Shown here: piece by piece, positions 23,101-39,195 of the stretch | Layout: each line of letters opens with the position of its first letter | Position numbering within the stretch: position 1 is the first letter of the stretch | DNA from: Halisarca cf. caerulea | Lineage: Eukaryota; Porifera; Demospongiae; Chondrillida; Halisarcidae | Direction of reading: 5' to 3' | DNA: 64,000 nucleotides | Assembly: GCA_963170055.1 (NCBI GenBank) | Contig: CAUJGJ010000235.1 | Location: forward strand, 189,101 to 253,100 | Notes under the pieces: model-generated | Databases searched by the model: none | The model's input: the letters and a program-made list of their open reading frames with translations, nothing else | Told to the model about the DNA's origin: nothing | Translations under genes and position numbers: made by a program

Positions 23101-25717
23101 ATTTGCAGCAGCTATAAATATAATTATCAGGCCATGAATATAATTATAGAGCACTTACTAGTATACTTGATCATCGTTGTACCATTTTTGATGCTTTATT
23201 TCTGCACAAAGCCCAGTGTTATCGTCAAAATTCGACCGAGCGTTCATCTAAGTACGGTGAATGATTGTATGTATGGATTTCTGGAAATTCTGTTCTTCCA
23301 CTGCGCCACGACTCCTAAACTATGCCCAAAATGGCGATTTTGCACCCGCAGCAACGCAAAATAGTTGGTTTTCTGTTAAACCGAGGAGATTCCTGAATTC
23401 CATACATACGATCTGAAACACAAGGGTAAGCTACAAGTTTGTGTCCAAATACACTTGGTACGTTGCAATTTGACTCGATAAAGCGTCAAAGTACGCTGAA
23501 CAAAAGGAGCTTCGTTTCTGTTGCAGTGAATGACTTTGTTCATTTATTCTTTGGCCTGCACTGGTTTAATAATATAACTCAGTAAAGATGAATAAGAGTA
23601 GTGGCACTAATATCGTTCAGCAACATCGATGTAACTGCTCAAGTTTTTGCGAAAATTGCGTGGGCGGACCGACCCGCCACCTTAAGCATACATATTAACA
23701 TTACATTTTATAAATTATTAACCTTACAAATTTTCAATAGGGGGCAAGAAATTTCCAAGGGGGGGCAAATGCCCCCTTCCCCCCAAAAGAAACCCTGGTA
23801 TCATACGTAAGTGGCATCTGTAGAGTATGTATATAATGTCGTATTTGCCTATTTGGTTATAGGTTTATTGAGACATCTAGGGAGGTGACGTCCCTTGAAG
23901 CAGAGTTGTACCGTCTCAGCCATCTCCTACATGAAGAGGACACCCTGGCACAATCCTTGCAGAAGATAACAATACTTCCTGGTCCAGGTGAGCAAGAAAC
24001 ACTCCCAGCTGAAGGGGGAGAGAGGAAAAGTATGGCATCCATTTTGGAAACGGTGGAGGGTTGTTCATCTGTGACGTCAGTCCCAGGGAGGTACCTGGTC
24101 CACTCGGGACCACTGACAGAGGTGGACCCAGAGAGCAGTGAGGACGTACAGGACGTGTACGCGTTCCTCCTGAACGACAGTTTGATGATCACAACGCTCA
24201 ACAAGAAGAGAAAGGGACCCATCCGCTACAAGTACCTGTGTCTCCTTGAGCTGGACAACATGGCCGTTCTTGCTGTCCCTGACACAGACTTGATGAAGAA
24301 CGCTTTTCGTATTCTTCTCTTTCCCATTAGCCACACCTTCAAGACGACCTCCCCAGGTGCTAGGAAGCAGTGGATGGCACACATTGACACGACAAAGCAG
24401 AAGCATAAGATCTCCCTCACTTTACCAAGGACCTTGGATGAGCCAGAGGACCGCAAGTCACCAGATCGCCCTGTGTTCCAACATCAACGAGATTCAAAGA
24501 GAGCAGACAGCCCTGAAGCAAGTGGAGAATGGCTGAAGAACGTTCCAGAGAGTCTTGACGTCTTCATTGCTCAGCGTGAATTTGAGAAAGCAGTTATCTT
24601 AGTCGTAGATTCACGGTCATTCCTCAAGGATCTGGCAGACTCACATGCTCACAGAGATGTACGAGCCAAACTGGGCAACAGGATCTCTCGCCTCAGCAAC
24701 CTGCTCATGAAGGAACTTGAAGCATCACCAAGTGGGTCGCTACGAGGAGGGCCGAAAGCTGCTCGTAAGGCTATCAGTCTTCTTCTAAAACTGGGCAGAG
24801 CATCTCAAGCTTGTGAGCTCTTCCTGAACAGTCACAGTCTCCTTATTCGGTATGAGATCAAACTGATAAAGTTGGAAGGAGCAACCAGCCTCTACATCAC
24901 AAAGCTCTCCAAGACATTCTTTCAGGGTCTAGGGACAGCTGCTGAGGAGTTTGAGCGTGCCTTCACCACCAACCACGGGAGCTACTCAGCCTTTGCCATC
25001 TGGTGCATCAAAGAACTGAAGGAATACTCAGAAACATTTTGCGAGATTGTATTTGCCCAGAAATCAATATTCAATGTAGCGGAATGTGTGGTGGCTGCAC
25101 AGAGTGCCTGCGAAGCTTTGGAGGAGAAGGGCCTGAGCTTGAGCTATGCATTGATGAACAACCTCCACTCGCATCTCTGTGAGGCATTGAACGAAGCCAA
25201 AACTGAGATCATCAAGGCCTGCAGAGGGAAAGCGTCGGAAGAAGTGTGGGACCCAATGGACTTCCGCTCGGATCCAGCACAGCTGAGCGTGCTCGCACTG
25301 GAGATGGAGAACATTGGCATTGTTGACTTTAGGAATCTTATCTCTGCGGGTGGCATCATAGACATTAGCAAGACCACCTTTACCTTCTGCAAGCTTGCCT
25401 TCAACTACGTCAGTGAAGTTCTCAGGTTCTATGTACCAGAGCTATACGAGGTGTTCGTGGACTGTTTCTGTGACTTCTCCCGTCACATTGTGTCCATCTT
25501 CCAGGATGCACTCAGCACAGACCAGTTTCTCCCCAACCATGAATTCATCCACAGAAATGCTGACTTCACCATTGACACTGTCCTCCCCTCCATTGGGATC
25601 AAGATGGAGAAGGCTCTCGGTGGGATCACTATACCAGAGATTGTAGATCTGGTTACAGCTTTGCGGGACACCATGAAGAACTATGTGAATGTATCCGATG
25701 CAGATGTAGTTGTGTGA
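20114..25717 (+). CDS. EXOC8: exocyst complex component 8 (Exo84), copy 2, intact
   Basis: Two exons, 20114-20358 and 23863-25717, phase 2/1, giving 699 aa (human EXOC8 is about 725). The N-terminal part is charged and helical (LSDRLSDEKYDAEQYLKA), followed by a coiled-coil stretch (TSLEAELYRLSHLLHEED). A PH domain at about residues 157-265 begins GRYLVHSGPLTEVD and ends with the usual tryptophan helix (ARKQWMAHID). A proline-rich linker leads to the Exo84 C-terminal helical repeats from about residue 300. EXOC8 is part of the octameric exocyst that tethers secretory vesicles to the plasma membrane and binds RalA through its PH domain in mammals. The 3.5-kb intron holds three MITEs and a 1.8-kb transposon-derived insertion. 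This is the only intact EXOC8 in the window. Confidence 0.95.
20819..20990. mobile_element. MITE in EXOC8 copy 2 intron (shared)
   Basis: Counterpart of 9872-10040, with ends CAGTGAATTCTCATTAATCC and GAGAACTCACTG. Confidence 0.75.
21561..21708. mobile_element. 148-bp MITE, only in copy 2, TA target duplication
   Basis: Ends CAGTAAAATCTTTTTAATTG and its complement-like CAAGATTTTACTG, flanked by TA at 21559-21560 and 21709-21710. Unit 1 shows the empty site CTTGTAGTATGTAG (about 10801-10814). Confidence 0.9.
21720..21878. mobile_element. MITE shared by both EXOC8 introns
   Basis: Counterpart of 10816-10973; the left terminal CAG has mutated to TAG. Confidence 0.7.
21979..23797. mobile_element. 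1.8-kb transposon-derived insertion in EXOC8 copy 2 intron
   Basis: Absent from unit 1, where the flanks are continuous near 11060-11090. Outer inverted ends are CAGGGTTTCTTT and AAAGAAACCCTG, in the style of hAT-type ends. Target duplication is unclear: TACATACG at the left, TATCATACG shifted by two bases at the right. Inside are a second CAGG-type end near 22329, G-rich stretches (22518-22550), a probable nested MITE (about 22081-22250, ends TCATACTTTGATATAGA and TCTATCTAGGATGAAAGTATGA) and a ~300-bp segment (23086-23385) related to 34725-35060. No transposase frame is visible. Confidence 0.75.
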
Positions 25718-26120
25718 AACACTTGTGTTACATAGTGGACACTTTGTGGTATATTGTGTGTGTGTGTCCTTGTACAATGTGTATGTAGATATGTGTGTCC
25801 TTGTACAATGTGTATGTAGATGTGTGTGTCCTTATACAATGTGTATGTAGATGTGTACGTGCAGTTTTTCCTGGTGTATTTGAGATAATCTTTAGTGTTC
25901 ATATCCAATGTGTTTACTATAGGAAGAAACAAGGTCATACGTATATATACATGTGCATGCATGTGTGCATATGCAGCATCTTCTATTATAGTGGATACTG
26001 TTGCATATGGACCTATATAGCTAGCCACGTGATGCATGTTGCATGCTTTCATTATATAGAAATCATGCCATATAGTTAGGTTTCCACATATACTGTGGGC
26101 GTACGTGGGATGCATGCATG

Positions 26121-26121
26121 A

Positions 26122-26157
<36 letters not shown>
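26121..26157. repeat. (TA)n microsatellite
   Basis: About 18 TA units just downstream of the end of unit 2. Confidence 0.9.
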
Positions 26158-26163
<6 letters not shown>

Positions 26164-26422
26164 ATGTATATATACATTATGTATTCGTAACTTTAATATA
26201 ATTTACAGTAGCTATATAGCAAGTTTCAGATGCCCTGCATATTATATTGAATAATATTATGTAGGTATTATATGTGTGTTATTAAAACGTATATACATTA
26301 ATGCCATGCACTGCACAATATTATGTGCATATATTGACAAAACACATGCAAATTAAGGAGGATGACACCATGAACATGAACAAGCATACTGTGCCCACAA
26401 GCATTGAGAAATTACACAACAG

Positions 26423-30069
<3,647 letters not shown>

Positions 30070-30231
30070 ACTTGATTTAGATCCAGAAGTATCACCTTTG
30101 CACACACTCAGGTTTAGATGCCCCGCAAAACATTCACTGAAAAAGCATACAGCCTGGTAGCCATTTTTATGGTTGCTATAGAAATTGAAGTGGGAAATTT
30201 TGGCGGCAAGTAGAAAGCGGGGACCGACATC
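30070..30231. promoter_or_regulatory. candidate bidirectional promoter, CABCOCO1-like/NCAPG
   Basis: Only 162 bp between divergent start codons. GTAGCC (30157-30162) and GTTGCTATAGAAAT (30172-30185) resemble degenerate RFX half-sites, which would suit the ciliary partner; this is weak. No TATA box seen. Confidence 0.5.
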
Positions 30232-33200
30232 ATGGGTGAGTGACTGGGCCAAGAACGTTTGAAGTTTTTGCACATGGGCTAAAGTATTCGGCAGGCGAGA
30301 TCGCAATTTCGCTTCTCCTCACCTTCAGTTTAGTAGTCCGTGGATACACCGTAGACACTCTATACTACGTATTGATAAGTTTGACGTTGTTTCTTTCTTT
30401 CCTTCCTTCAGCAACTGCTTCTGTGTCGGAAAGAGTAATATCCATACTGAACACCGCTCAGAATGGGCACCATAATGAAACAAAGCTTGTAAAGGAATTT
30501 AAAAAGTTGGAGGAATCCCATACGCCAGAAGAATTCTTTTCTGCTCTGTTGAATCCTCTGAAGCACGTTCTTCTTGTACCTAAGAAGGAGCCTGCAGTTG
30601 AAAGATGTATAAAGCTCATTGCTCATTTCACAGCTTCTTCTCTTGTTCAGAAGGATACAAGTAGCAGTGATGATTCCGATCAGGAAGGCACCGCCAACCG
30701 TGTACCCATCCTCCTCCTAAAACAGCTCATTGCGTACCACGAAGCCAAGAATAAAGCAGTCAGATTGCATGTTTGCCAGATGATTGGGATGATTTTGGAA
30801 ATGGCACTCGACTTGAATGAAGAGATTACACTTCCCGACGATGTCTCTGATGTCATTCAGACAGCAATGATGACCAGACTACATGATAAGTCCCCAGCTG
30901 TCCGTGCTCAAGCTGTTCTTGCTTTGCGTCGCTTTCAAGATGTCCAAGATCTCGAATGTCCTGTTGTAACAAGCTACATTTACCTCCTGCAGCAGGACAC
31001 TGCTGTTGAAGTTCGCAAGGCTGTGCTTAATTCCATTGGGATCAACAAGAGAACTCTCCCTGTCATCATTGAAAGGACAAGGGACATAAATGCCTCGCTT
31101 CGTCAAACATCATATGTGAAACTGGCTGAAGGTTGTACAATTCGTCACCTTTCCATTGGCCAACGTGTTCAGCTACTACAAGATGGTCTCCAAGACCGCA
31201 GTAATGACGTCCAAAAGGCATGTATTTGCAATCTTCTGAGAAGTTGGAGCCAGACCTTGGGTGATGACTTTCTGAGACTACTCCAGTGCTGTGATGTTGA
31301 GGCCTCCCCTCAAGTGGCCGAGCTCGCACTGAGTAAACTTTTTGAGTACTTTGGTGTTGATTCACTAGTTGAATCAATGGAATCCTACATGAGTCTGTCA
31401 GCAAATGATCAAGACAGTGACAAAGAGAATACCTCTCATACCGTGGATACATTCAAGAATGATACATACAGCAGCCAATCACGCACTGTTCCAATTCAGT
31501 TTCTTAGTGCTGAAGTGGCCTTCTACTGGAGATGTCTTTGCAAGTACCTCAAGTCCCTAGGAGCTAAAGGAGAGCACCTGATGGATAGAGTCCTTCCTTC
31601 TATCTCTGAGTATTGTGAATACCTTGTAAGGTGTGTTTGTGTTGTGGTGATGTGTAACGGCCAGCAGCATATACTGTACTTACGTACATATACGTACGTA
31701 CGTACGTACTTACTTATGTATCATAGGTGTAGGAACCATGGGGGCTGGAGTGGCTATAGCCCCCCCCCCCCCCCCAATGTTTGCCTGATCATATATTAAA
31801 CAAGCTATTATACTGCACATGATATTGAATGAGCCCCCCCAAAGTACAAGTCATTCCTACGCCAATGTGTATGCATATGTACGTATATACGTACATCATC
31901 TTCTCTATATATACGTAGTTTTCATGCAAAAGTATTCAGTGCACAAGCGTCATCTCCAGAGCGTACTCAGTCAGTGTTTACTGCAGACCAGCTATTCACC
32001 ATCCTATTGTACGTGGACTACAGTGATGAAGTGGGCAGGTGAGTATGTATGTACATACGTACATGTATAGTTTTGTATGTACGTTAGTACATACATACAT
32101 ATGATATTTGGTAGGTTATGTTAGGTTAAGCAAGTTTACTTAATCAGTATCAGGGTATCAATAGCCAGAGGCTGCTATAAAGGCACCCAGTACAAGGAAA
32201 CAATACATATGACAAAAGAGCAGGACAAGAAGAAAATAATACATATAGAGATTAATTGTTAATTGGATTCCATGCAGGATACGTGCATGCAAGAGTATTT
32301 TAAATTAGGTTATTCATGCATAATTAAATATGCAGGGAAAAACTAACTGTATATACGTACATACGGATGTATTTGTACAGTAATATTGCTGATACACATA
32401 AAGATATTACGTATACACGGGGTATTGCAATATATGTAGGTATTTACATACTTGCATACAGTATCATATTACGGTTGACGCATACGTACAGTACTAACTA
32501 CTGTATGTATTCCTCAATATAGAAGAGCTTTGGCTGCAACCTCTGTACGTTTGTTGACCAGTTCAAAGTTCCCAGCCTCTCTTGTTGGGGCACTCATGAG
32601 GTCCCAGACTGACATCTGGCCACAGCCGAGTGTTCGAGTGGAGAAGGTACTGGAGGTGATTGCTGAGATAGGACAACCACTAGAGGGCACACTTCTGGCT
32701 TCGCAAACCCTCTATGGTGAAACCGAGCAATCTTCTCAGACTGCAGAATACACAGTATGTACCTTCATGTCTGCTTTTTAGACCTAAAATGTGATGTGTA
32801 TTGGTGTACACACGCACATACAGTACATACATACGTACATACGTATATTCAAATGCACAAATGGGAGTTGTTCTTACTCACTCTCTTCAAGGATTTACTC
32901 ACTCTCTTCAAGGATTTAACATTGTGATACATACATACATACGTATGTACATACATAATTAGCTTACATCCGCATGTCCTAGATTTGTACATGCTCACAT
33001 ACGTACCTGTACTGCTGCAGAGTGATCCTGAAACTATGTTGAAGTGCTTGGCTCTCACATCTGAGCTATTGAGGGAATTGAAAACCCCAAAACTCCCTCC
33101 AAACCTCCAAATGCTTTGTGAAACTTTGGTGAGTTATTATATCTATGTACATACTTATTCTAAGACACACGGTACTTGCCATTTACGTACGTACATATGT

Positions 33201-36200
33201 ACATGTGTACATGTTTCCTATGTGAATGTACATACGAGCATATATTATAAGTACATACGTACTTGCATACGTACATACGTATTTACGCAGGTTTCTGTGA
33301 CATATAAATGTATGTTGAAATACATGCGTATGTACGTACGTATATGGTTACATACATAAAACACTCACAACTACATAATATGCACTTTAGGACTATGTAT
33401 GTATGTATTTGGACATTCAACACAATATTTATACAAGAAGGACAGATTTCCTTGAGAGATTCCCTACATATTGTCTCCTTTTCCTCAGATTCTACCTTCA
33501 CTTCAGAACGAAGATCCACTTGTCCGTGATTCTGCACTAAATGCTCTTGCTCTGATGTGTATACTGGATCGAACGATTGCTTTGAAACATTTCTACCTGC
33601 TACTCCAGGTGTGTGTGTGTACACATGTGCAAACCTGTACCCGGGATGCCCCTAATACGATATGTATCATTGTATGATACATTCGTGTGTATACATATGT
33701 TTGACAACTGTTAGTCATTGTTTGTGCTATGGGGGGGGGGGGGGGGGGGTAATGATTTTCAATGGTCCTTCTCATGTGTGCGTACATATCACTTAATCCC
33801 TTAAAATGTACATGTAAGTACGTACATGAGTCCTTATTCCAATAACAGTACAATTTGTGGATCTATTAGCCAAATGTTTGTGTTTCATCGGAATATTATA
33901 CTGAACGGAGCCCACTGTACTAGTGTGTGTACATATTTACAACAAAATTAATTTGTAAGCAAAAGTTGTTGACTGGTATATTCATAAGGTGACAGATTGC
34001 ATTTGCACTTGTACTAAATTTGGAATGTGTTGGCAGATGACTGGGTTGTACATTATATGTACATAAGATGTGTTGACATAATGAATTTTGGAGGTTTTTT
34101 GTAAAAGGAGTGCTACGTACTTAAGTACGAACGTACTTCACTTGCAGGTTAGCAGGATTGATCATGAAGGTGTGCAGGCCACAGCTTTGAAAGCTGTGTT
34201 TGATCTTCTCCTCGTTCATGGTTTTGACTCCTTCAAATCAGAACAGCATGTGAGTACATACATCAACAGAGGAGGCTGTTACATCTATGGTTACATCTTC
34301 ATGTTTGTGCTTTGTATGTATGTACAGTAGGAGTCAAAAAAAAGTTACCGTACCCTCGCCGTTCAACGTCCGTAGTACGCCAACGGCGTGCCGTTTACAG
34401 GACGTTTAGTTGCCGTACAAGTAAAATCATATTTATCGCACGCCGTACTACGCCATGGAGTATGTACCGGCGTACGTTTCTACGCATGGAAAATTTCTTA
34501 CGTGGCTTGAAGTGAATCAAAAGAGATTCCTTCGGTCGTCCAGTACTCGAGTTGAATCAAGTTTCATCAGGAAACACCTTGCCGCTCTTCCCCGTCCTGA
34601 ATCAGTGATTCCTTTGTTTCGCACACTCTTTGTCAAGAAACACCTCGCCGCTTTTCCCTGCCGTGAATCAGTGGTTTCTTCGTTTCACACAAGGTGTTAT
34701 GTAAACACTGCTTAGACCAAATCGTAACCCGTGATATGGAAAAATTCCCCTCTATTCAACAGAAAATCAACTATTTTGCGTTGCTGCGGGTGCAAATCAC
34801 CATTTTGGGCATAGTTTAGGTGTCATGGCGCAGTGAAAAACAGAATTTCCGCAAATCCATACATACAATCATTCACCGTACTTAGATGAACACTCAGACG
34901 AATTTCGACAATAACACTGGGCTTCATGCAGGAATAAAGCGTCAAAAATGGTACATCGATAATCAAGTATACGAGTAAGTGCGCTATAATTATATTCATG
35001 GCCTGATGATTATATTCATAGCTGCTGCAAATGGCGACTGACCCGCCACCTTAATTTCTAGAATTTGTTAGGAGAGTTTTGGTAGATCTGCTCTCACAAG
35101 CTCCAAAATACTCCTTATCAGCCTAATACGTACATACGTATACAGAAGTTGTGGACTGTTGAAAATCTCATTAAATAATCCGTTTTTAATTTCAATACAC
35201 ATTTTTAACATTTTTGAAACAGCTGGCCACAGTTCAACCAATGAAATACGCAACTGCATAATCCCATGTGTCAAAGCAAGCGTGCATGTATGTACGTGCG
35301 TACGGTATGGGTCACAAAAAACTTTACATTTCATAATGTTATTACGTCATTGCATAATGTTTTTACGGAGTTTCGTAATGTACGTATGAATCGTGTTTGA
35401 AGGAGAATTGACATTACATTTGTGGGAAAATTTACCCTAGCCCTGATGTTGTGTTCCTATCTACCAAGGTGACTTTGTAAGCAGAATCCATAATATAGAT
35501 CAAATAGCTGATTAATAATTATTATTGGTCATTTCAATCAAGTCTGCACTTTTGGCCCCATCAGACGGAGGAAGCCTCTTTGAGAAGTGAGGACACAACT
35601 CTTCAATCTAGCAGCAGGGACAATACTGTGTGTGACCAGGAGGACTCCAACACAGATGACAGTGACAGTGACGAAGACTATGACTGTGCTATTGGACTGG
35701 AAACTTTCAAGGAGGATCAAGTTTGTGACGAGACCACTAAGAAGGTCATTGACATCCTCACTGGTTTCTTGGATACAGAAGTGAGTACACTGTAACTGGT
35801 GTCCACGGTCCATGTTTGCTTTATACTGTATATACGTACAAGAATTACCTGGTGTGTGTTTGAGTGCAGCCGTTGGCAATATATATACACATGCATGTGT
35901 ATAGCGAAACCTCGATAATCTACCACAATTGTGACAAACTGATTATAACGGATTAGTGAGGTTGCCTTTGTGCTATTTTGTTGTCTTATGAATTTGCTCT
36001 TCGGAACCATGGCAGACTAGTGGTGTTGACGGATTAGAGGGGGGTGTTGTGGTTTCACTGTACAGTGGAACCCCTCTAATCCAGCCCCCTGAATTAGGGA
36101 CACCCCTCTAATGTGGACACATACCACGGGAACCAAATATTCCACTATAATAAGCCACAGTACATCTCCAACCCCTGAAATGAGGACACCTCGATAATCA

Positions 36201-38584
36201 GGACAGTGCTTTCAGGTCCCAAGGTGTCTGGATTAGAGGGGTTTCACTGTACCACATACAAATGTATGGTATGTACATATCTTCCATAGATTAGATAGTG
36301 CGGAATAGACAGTTGTGCATTTAGCAAACCTTAGCATTGTCTGCCACATGTGAATTTTCAGCGTCACAACAGCTGTGCAATTGTGTTGAGATCCCTCTGA
36401 ATGATGAAAGAGAAGATGCCTGTACAAGCTACATATATACGTATGTTAGGTAGTGAAGCCTTTATTAATCACTGGAGTGACGAAATTAATGCTGCCAGAA
36501 GATGGTAGATTATGTAGCAGAAATGTGTGATTGTACACATACGTACATATGTAAGTTCATGCGTACATGCATAACATGCTACTAGGGGACAGATATGTTT
36601 AATTTGTGTTATAGGATGGTGTTGATGAATTTATTCAATGGTACATTGGGCTGTGTTATTATGTTGTGGTGATTCAGCAAGGGCTTGGTGGCAACATGCT
36701 ATTAGTATTGAAAGTGGGATGCATGGGTTTTGTGAGTCACTTGTCTCTTGATCCACCTACTCACCATGCCATAAGTACTGTCTATCCAGTACACAGTAGG
36801 TATCATAGCGTATACGTACATAAGTTTGATCATCTTGTGTTAGGAAATATCCCTCAAGGCCCCGTGCACACCTTTGCTGAACCTTGTACATATGTAATGC
36901 CCCTCCCCTTCCCCCTTTGTTAGAGCTCTCTTCTACGGTGTGCTGCCGGAGAAGGCCTTGCAAAGCTGTTGCTAAATGGTCACATTGTTAGCAGAAAAGT
37001 TTTAGCAAAACTTTTGTTGCTCTGGTATAATCCTGTAATTCAAGATGAGGACAGATTGAGAGCTGTTCTTGGCATATTTTTCCAGGCTTTCAGTAAGCGT
37101 TTGAGGTAAGAACGTACAATTGTAAATTAATGTAAGTATATACTGCGTATGTATGTACAAAATGAACATGATTTTTTCAATGATAATTGGTACATACGTA
37201 ATATTATACTGACATTGATCATCTGTGACTATGGACATACTCTGTGTGTATGCCTACGTACCTTGCAAGTTGCTGTATACTGAGAAGTTCCACTGCATGA
37301 GCACATGGTGCATGTGCTTGTACATACTTTAGCTATGCAACCAAATGAAATACAGAATGCAGAGAATGTGCTGGTGCATGCGTATATGCATACATACGTA
37401 CATGTATGTATGTACACTATGCCTACTTACATGTACTTCCTTCTAATACGCATGTAGAGGAAACAAAGAAATTTTGTGCGAGGTTTTCGTTCCTGTACTA
37501 AGAACTATCATCCACGCTCCACCGTCTTCGCCCCTGTCCACTGTGGATCCCAACAATGTTGTGGATCTGCTGGTTCAGCTCACCACTTGTAAGGATGTAC
37601 AGAGCAATGCAGAGGTGCGTGCATAGTTATTTACATACATTGTTTATTGCATGTACATATGCATGTGCAGGGTTTCTTTGAGGGGGGAGAGGCAAATATT
37701 TACTCCTTCATGACTGCTTATGTACAGAATGTATGAATATCATCTTTCAGAATGCAGGACTTCACTGTTCCCTTGCTGTGCAAGTTGCCAACGAGGCTCT
37801 CAAGAATGCTTCAGATCCATCTGTACGAACATACTGTAGAGCCCTCAACCTGCTAACTATTGATGTTAATGATGAGGTATGTGAGCCCGTGTGAGCAATT
37901 TTGTTTGTGCTAGCATAGTATCTATGGTGCTGGAATACATACGTACGTACAATTTTGTTATTTGCATATTGTTCACATACAAGCATGTACTGTATGCACG
38001 TACGTACATACGTACACACGTATGTGTATAATGTACAGTATGTATTCTATGTGTCTGCATGTGTATTCCTTCAAGAAGTGAGTCCTGCATGTGCTTGCAT
38101 CACCTCCATTATACTACATATGTCTTGCTGTTATGATATTCAAATGTATGCACCATCCCCCAATCCCCTTAGGATATACTTGCACCATTGGAAGTTTTGG
38201 CAGATGAATTATTGGATGTAGGTTTGGTGATGTGTATGGTGCTAAATGTGCATCCGTACTTCATTGTCATGAAGGTTGTTTCTCTTCATCGCAGAACGTT
38301 GCAGACCGCATTAGCAAGCGGTATGTGGAGAAATTTAAGGCCTCTCTAACAGCAGCACACACTCACAAAGTACAAAACCAGGGATCATCCCCCAGTAAGT
38401 TCACTGCACTGCAACATCATTGTTGCTGTGCAGCAACATCATTGTGTATGTGTAGATATAGTACTCCATACCACATCCTGTGTTGTGACAACAAGCATGC
38501 ATATTGGCTAAATGTGGCAAAACTTCTAATTACATATATTCCCCTTCTCCCTTAGAGAGTGCAGGGGATTTTGAATCTGATTAA
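30232..38584 (+). CDS. NCAPG: condensin complex subunit 3 (CAP-G)
   Basis: Fourteen coding exons: 30232-30235, 30412-31630, 31919-32038, 32523-32754, 33021-33128, 33489-33608, 34148-34249, 35565-35780, 36924-37105, 37458-37614, 37751-37876, 38173-38217, 38295-38394 and 38556-38584. All phases agree, giving 919 aa (human about 1015). The first coding exon is just ATGG; exon 2 continues CAACTGCTTCT to give MATASVSERV. HEAT repeats fill exon 2 (AVRLHVCQMIG, DKSPAVRAQAVLALRRFQD, then ECPVV). Later CAP-G landmarks are AFYWRCLCKYLKSLG, LPSLQNEDPLVRDSALNAL and LLLLWYNPV, with an acidic Ser/Asp tract in exon 8. CAP-G is the HEAT subunit of condensin I and binds DNA with the kleisin CAP-H in mitosis. 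The C-terminal tail is shorter than in vertebrates. An AATAAA at 38964-38969 may be the poly(A) signal. Confidence 0.93.
31726..31863. mobile_element. short G/C-run element in NCAPG intron 2
   Basis: Ends GGTGTAGGAA and TTCCTACGCC enclose GGGGGC and a C17 run. This resembles the ends of hAT-type non-autonomous elements. Low information content. Confidence 0.5.
34725..35060. repeat. dispersed repeat in NCAPG intron 7, related to 23086-23385
   Basis: Reverse-complement similarity to the EXOC8-intron insertion. Shared stretches include TATTTTGCGTTGCTGCGGGTG, CAAATCACCATTTTGGGCATAG and TATTCATGGCCTGATGATTATA (or their complements). A CGTA-rich block at 34345-34470 precedes it. Open frames here are not genes. 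Confidence 0.75.
35902..36060. mobile_element. MITE in NCAPG intron 8, first of an abutting pair
   Basis: Ends TAGCGAAACCTCGATAATC and GGATTAGAGG...GGTTTCACTG. It is separated from the next element by a single shared TA at 36061-36062. Confidence 0.7.
36063..36249. mobile_element. 187-bp MITE in NCAPG intron 8
   Basis: Ends CAGTGGAACCCCTCTAATCC and GGATTAGAGGGGTTTCACTG, flanked by TA. An opposite-orientation relative is at 39994-40162. Confidence 0.85.
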
Positions 38585-39139
38585 CATGAGGAAAAAACTG
38601 CAGAACCAGATGTTGTATCATGCATTGCATGTGGAAGGGTGGCTCCTTTTAGTTACTGGTCGTAGTGTGCACTGGCACACTAGTGTATTCCCATACGTAC
38701 ATTATATATTTTGGTTTCAAGTTTTATTGTTACATTCCCCACAATAATGACCATATTGAAAATGTAAGATCTGCATACGTGCTATTAATATTTAGAATGC
38801 TTGTCGCTAAACCTCTGCAACAATTCTTTGTGTACTTTGATGAGATGGAGAATAATTGCACGCATGTATATTCTTCTGCAAGTGATTAAACGTTTGGGAA
38901 TGTATGAGTATAATTTGTGAAGTTTTCACAGACCAATGACCAACAGTTCTGCAAATTTATACAAATAAAGCATATTATTTTATTGTCGGTACATTCTAGA
39001 AGTAGCCATACACTATGTTCTATATTAGGACACATCTCACTGCCTACATCCGTACATAGCTGGATTTATTATATTCATCAGTTTTAAGCACAAATGAGAT
39101 CCTTGTTCAAGTGCATGGACTCCCTATGCTATGCATTAT

Positions 39140-39195
39140 TATAGCATAGACACTCTAAACTACGGGTTACGTAGTTTAGAGGGTCTATGATTATA
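39140..39195. repeat. palindrome of the GACACTCTA...CTACG family
   Basis: Arms TATAGCATAGACACTCTAAAC and GTTTAGAGGGTCTATGATTATA with a short centre (TACGGGTTACGTA). It could form a hairpin or cruciform. Same arm as 17961-17996. Confidence 0.75.

Noticed and set aside
23080..23364. 94-aa frame in the EXOC8 copy 2 intron
   Set aside because: Lies within the 1.8-kb transposon insertion and is part of a dispersed repeat also found at 34.7-35.1 kb.
34312..34715. Open frames in NCAPG intron 7
   Set aside because: They fall in CGTA-rich repeat sequence next to the dispersed repeat. NCAPG exons 7 and 8 join in phase without them.
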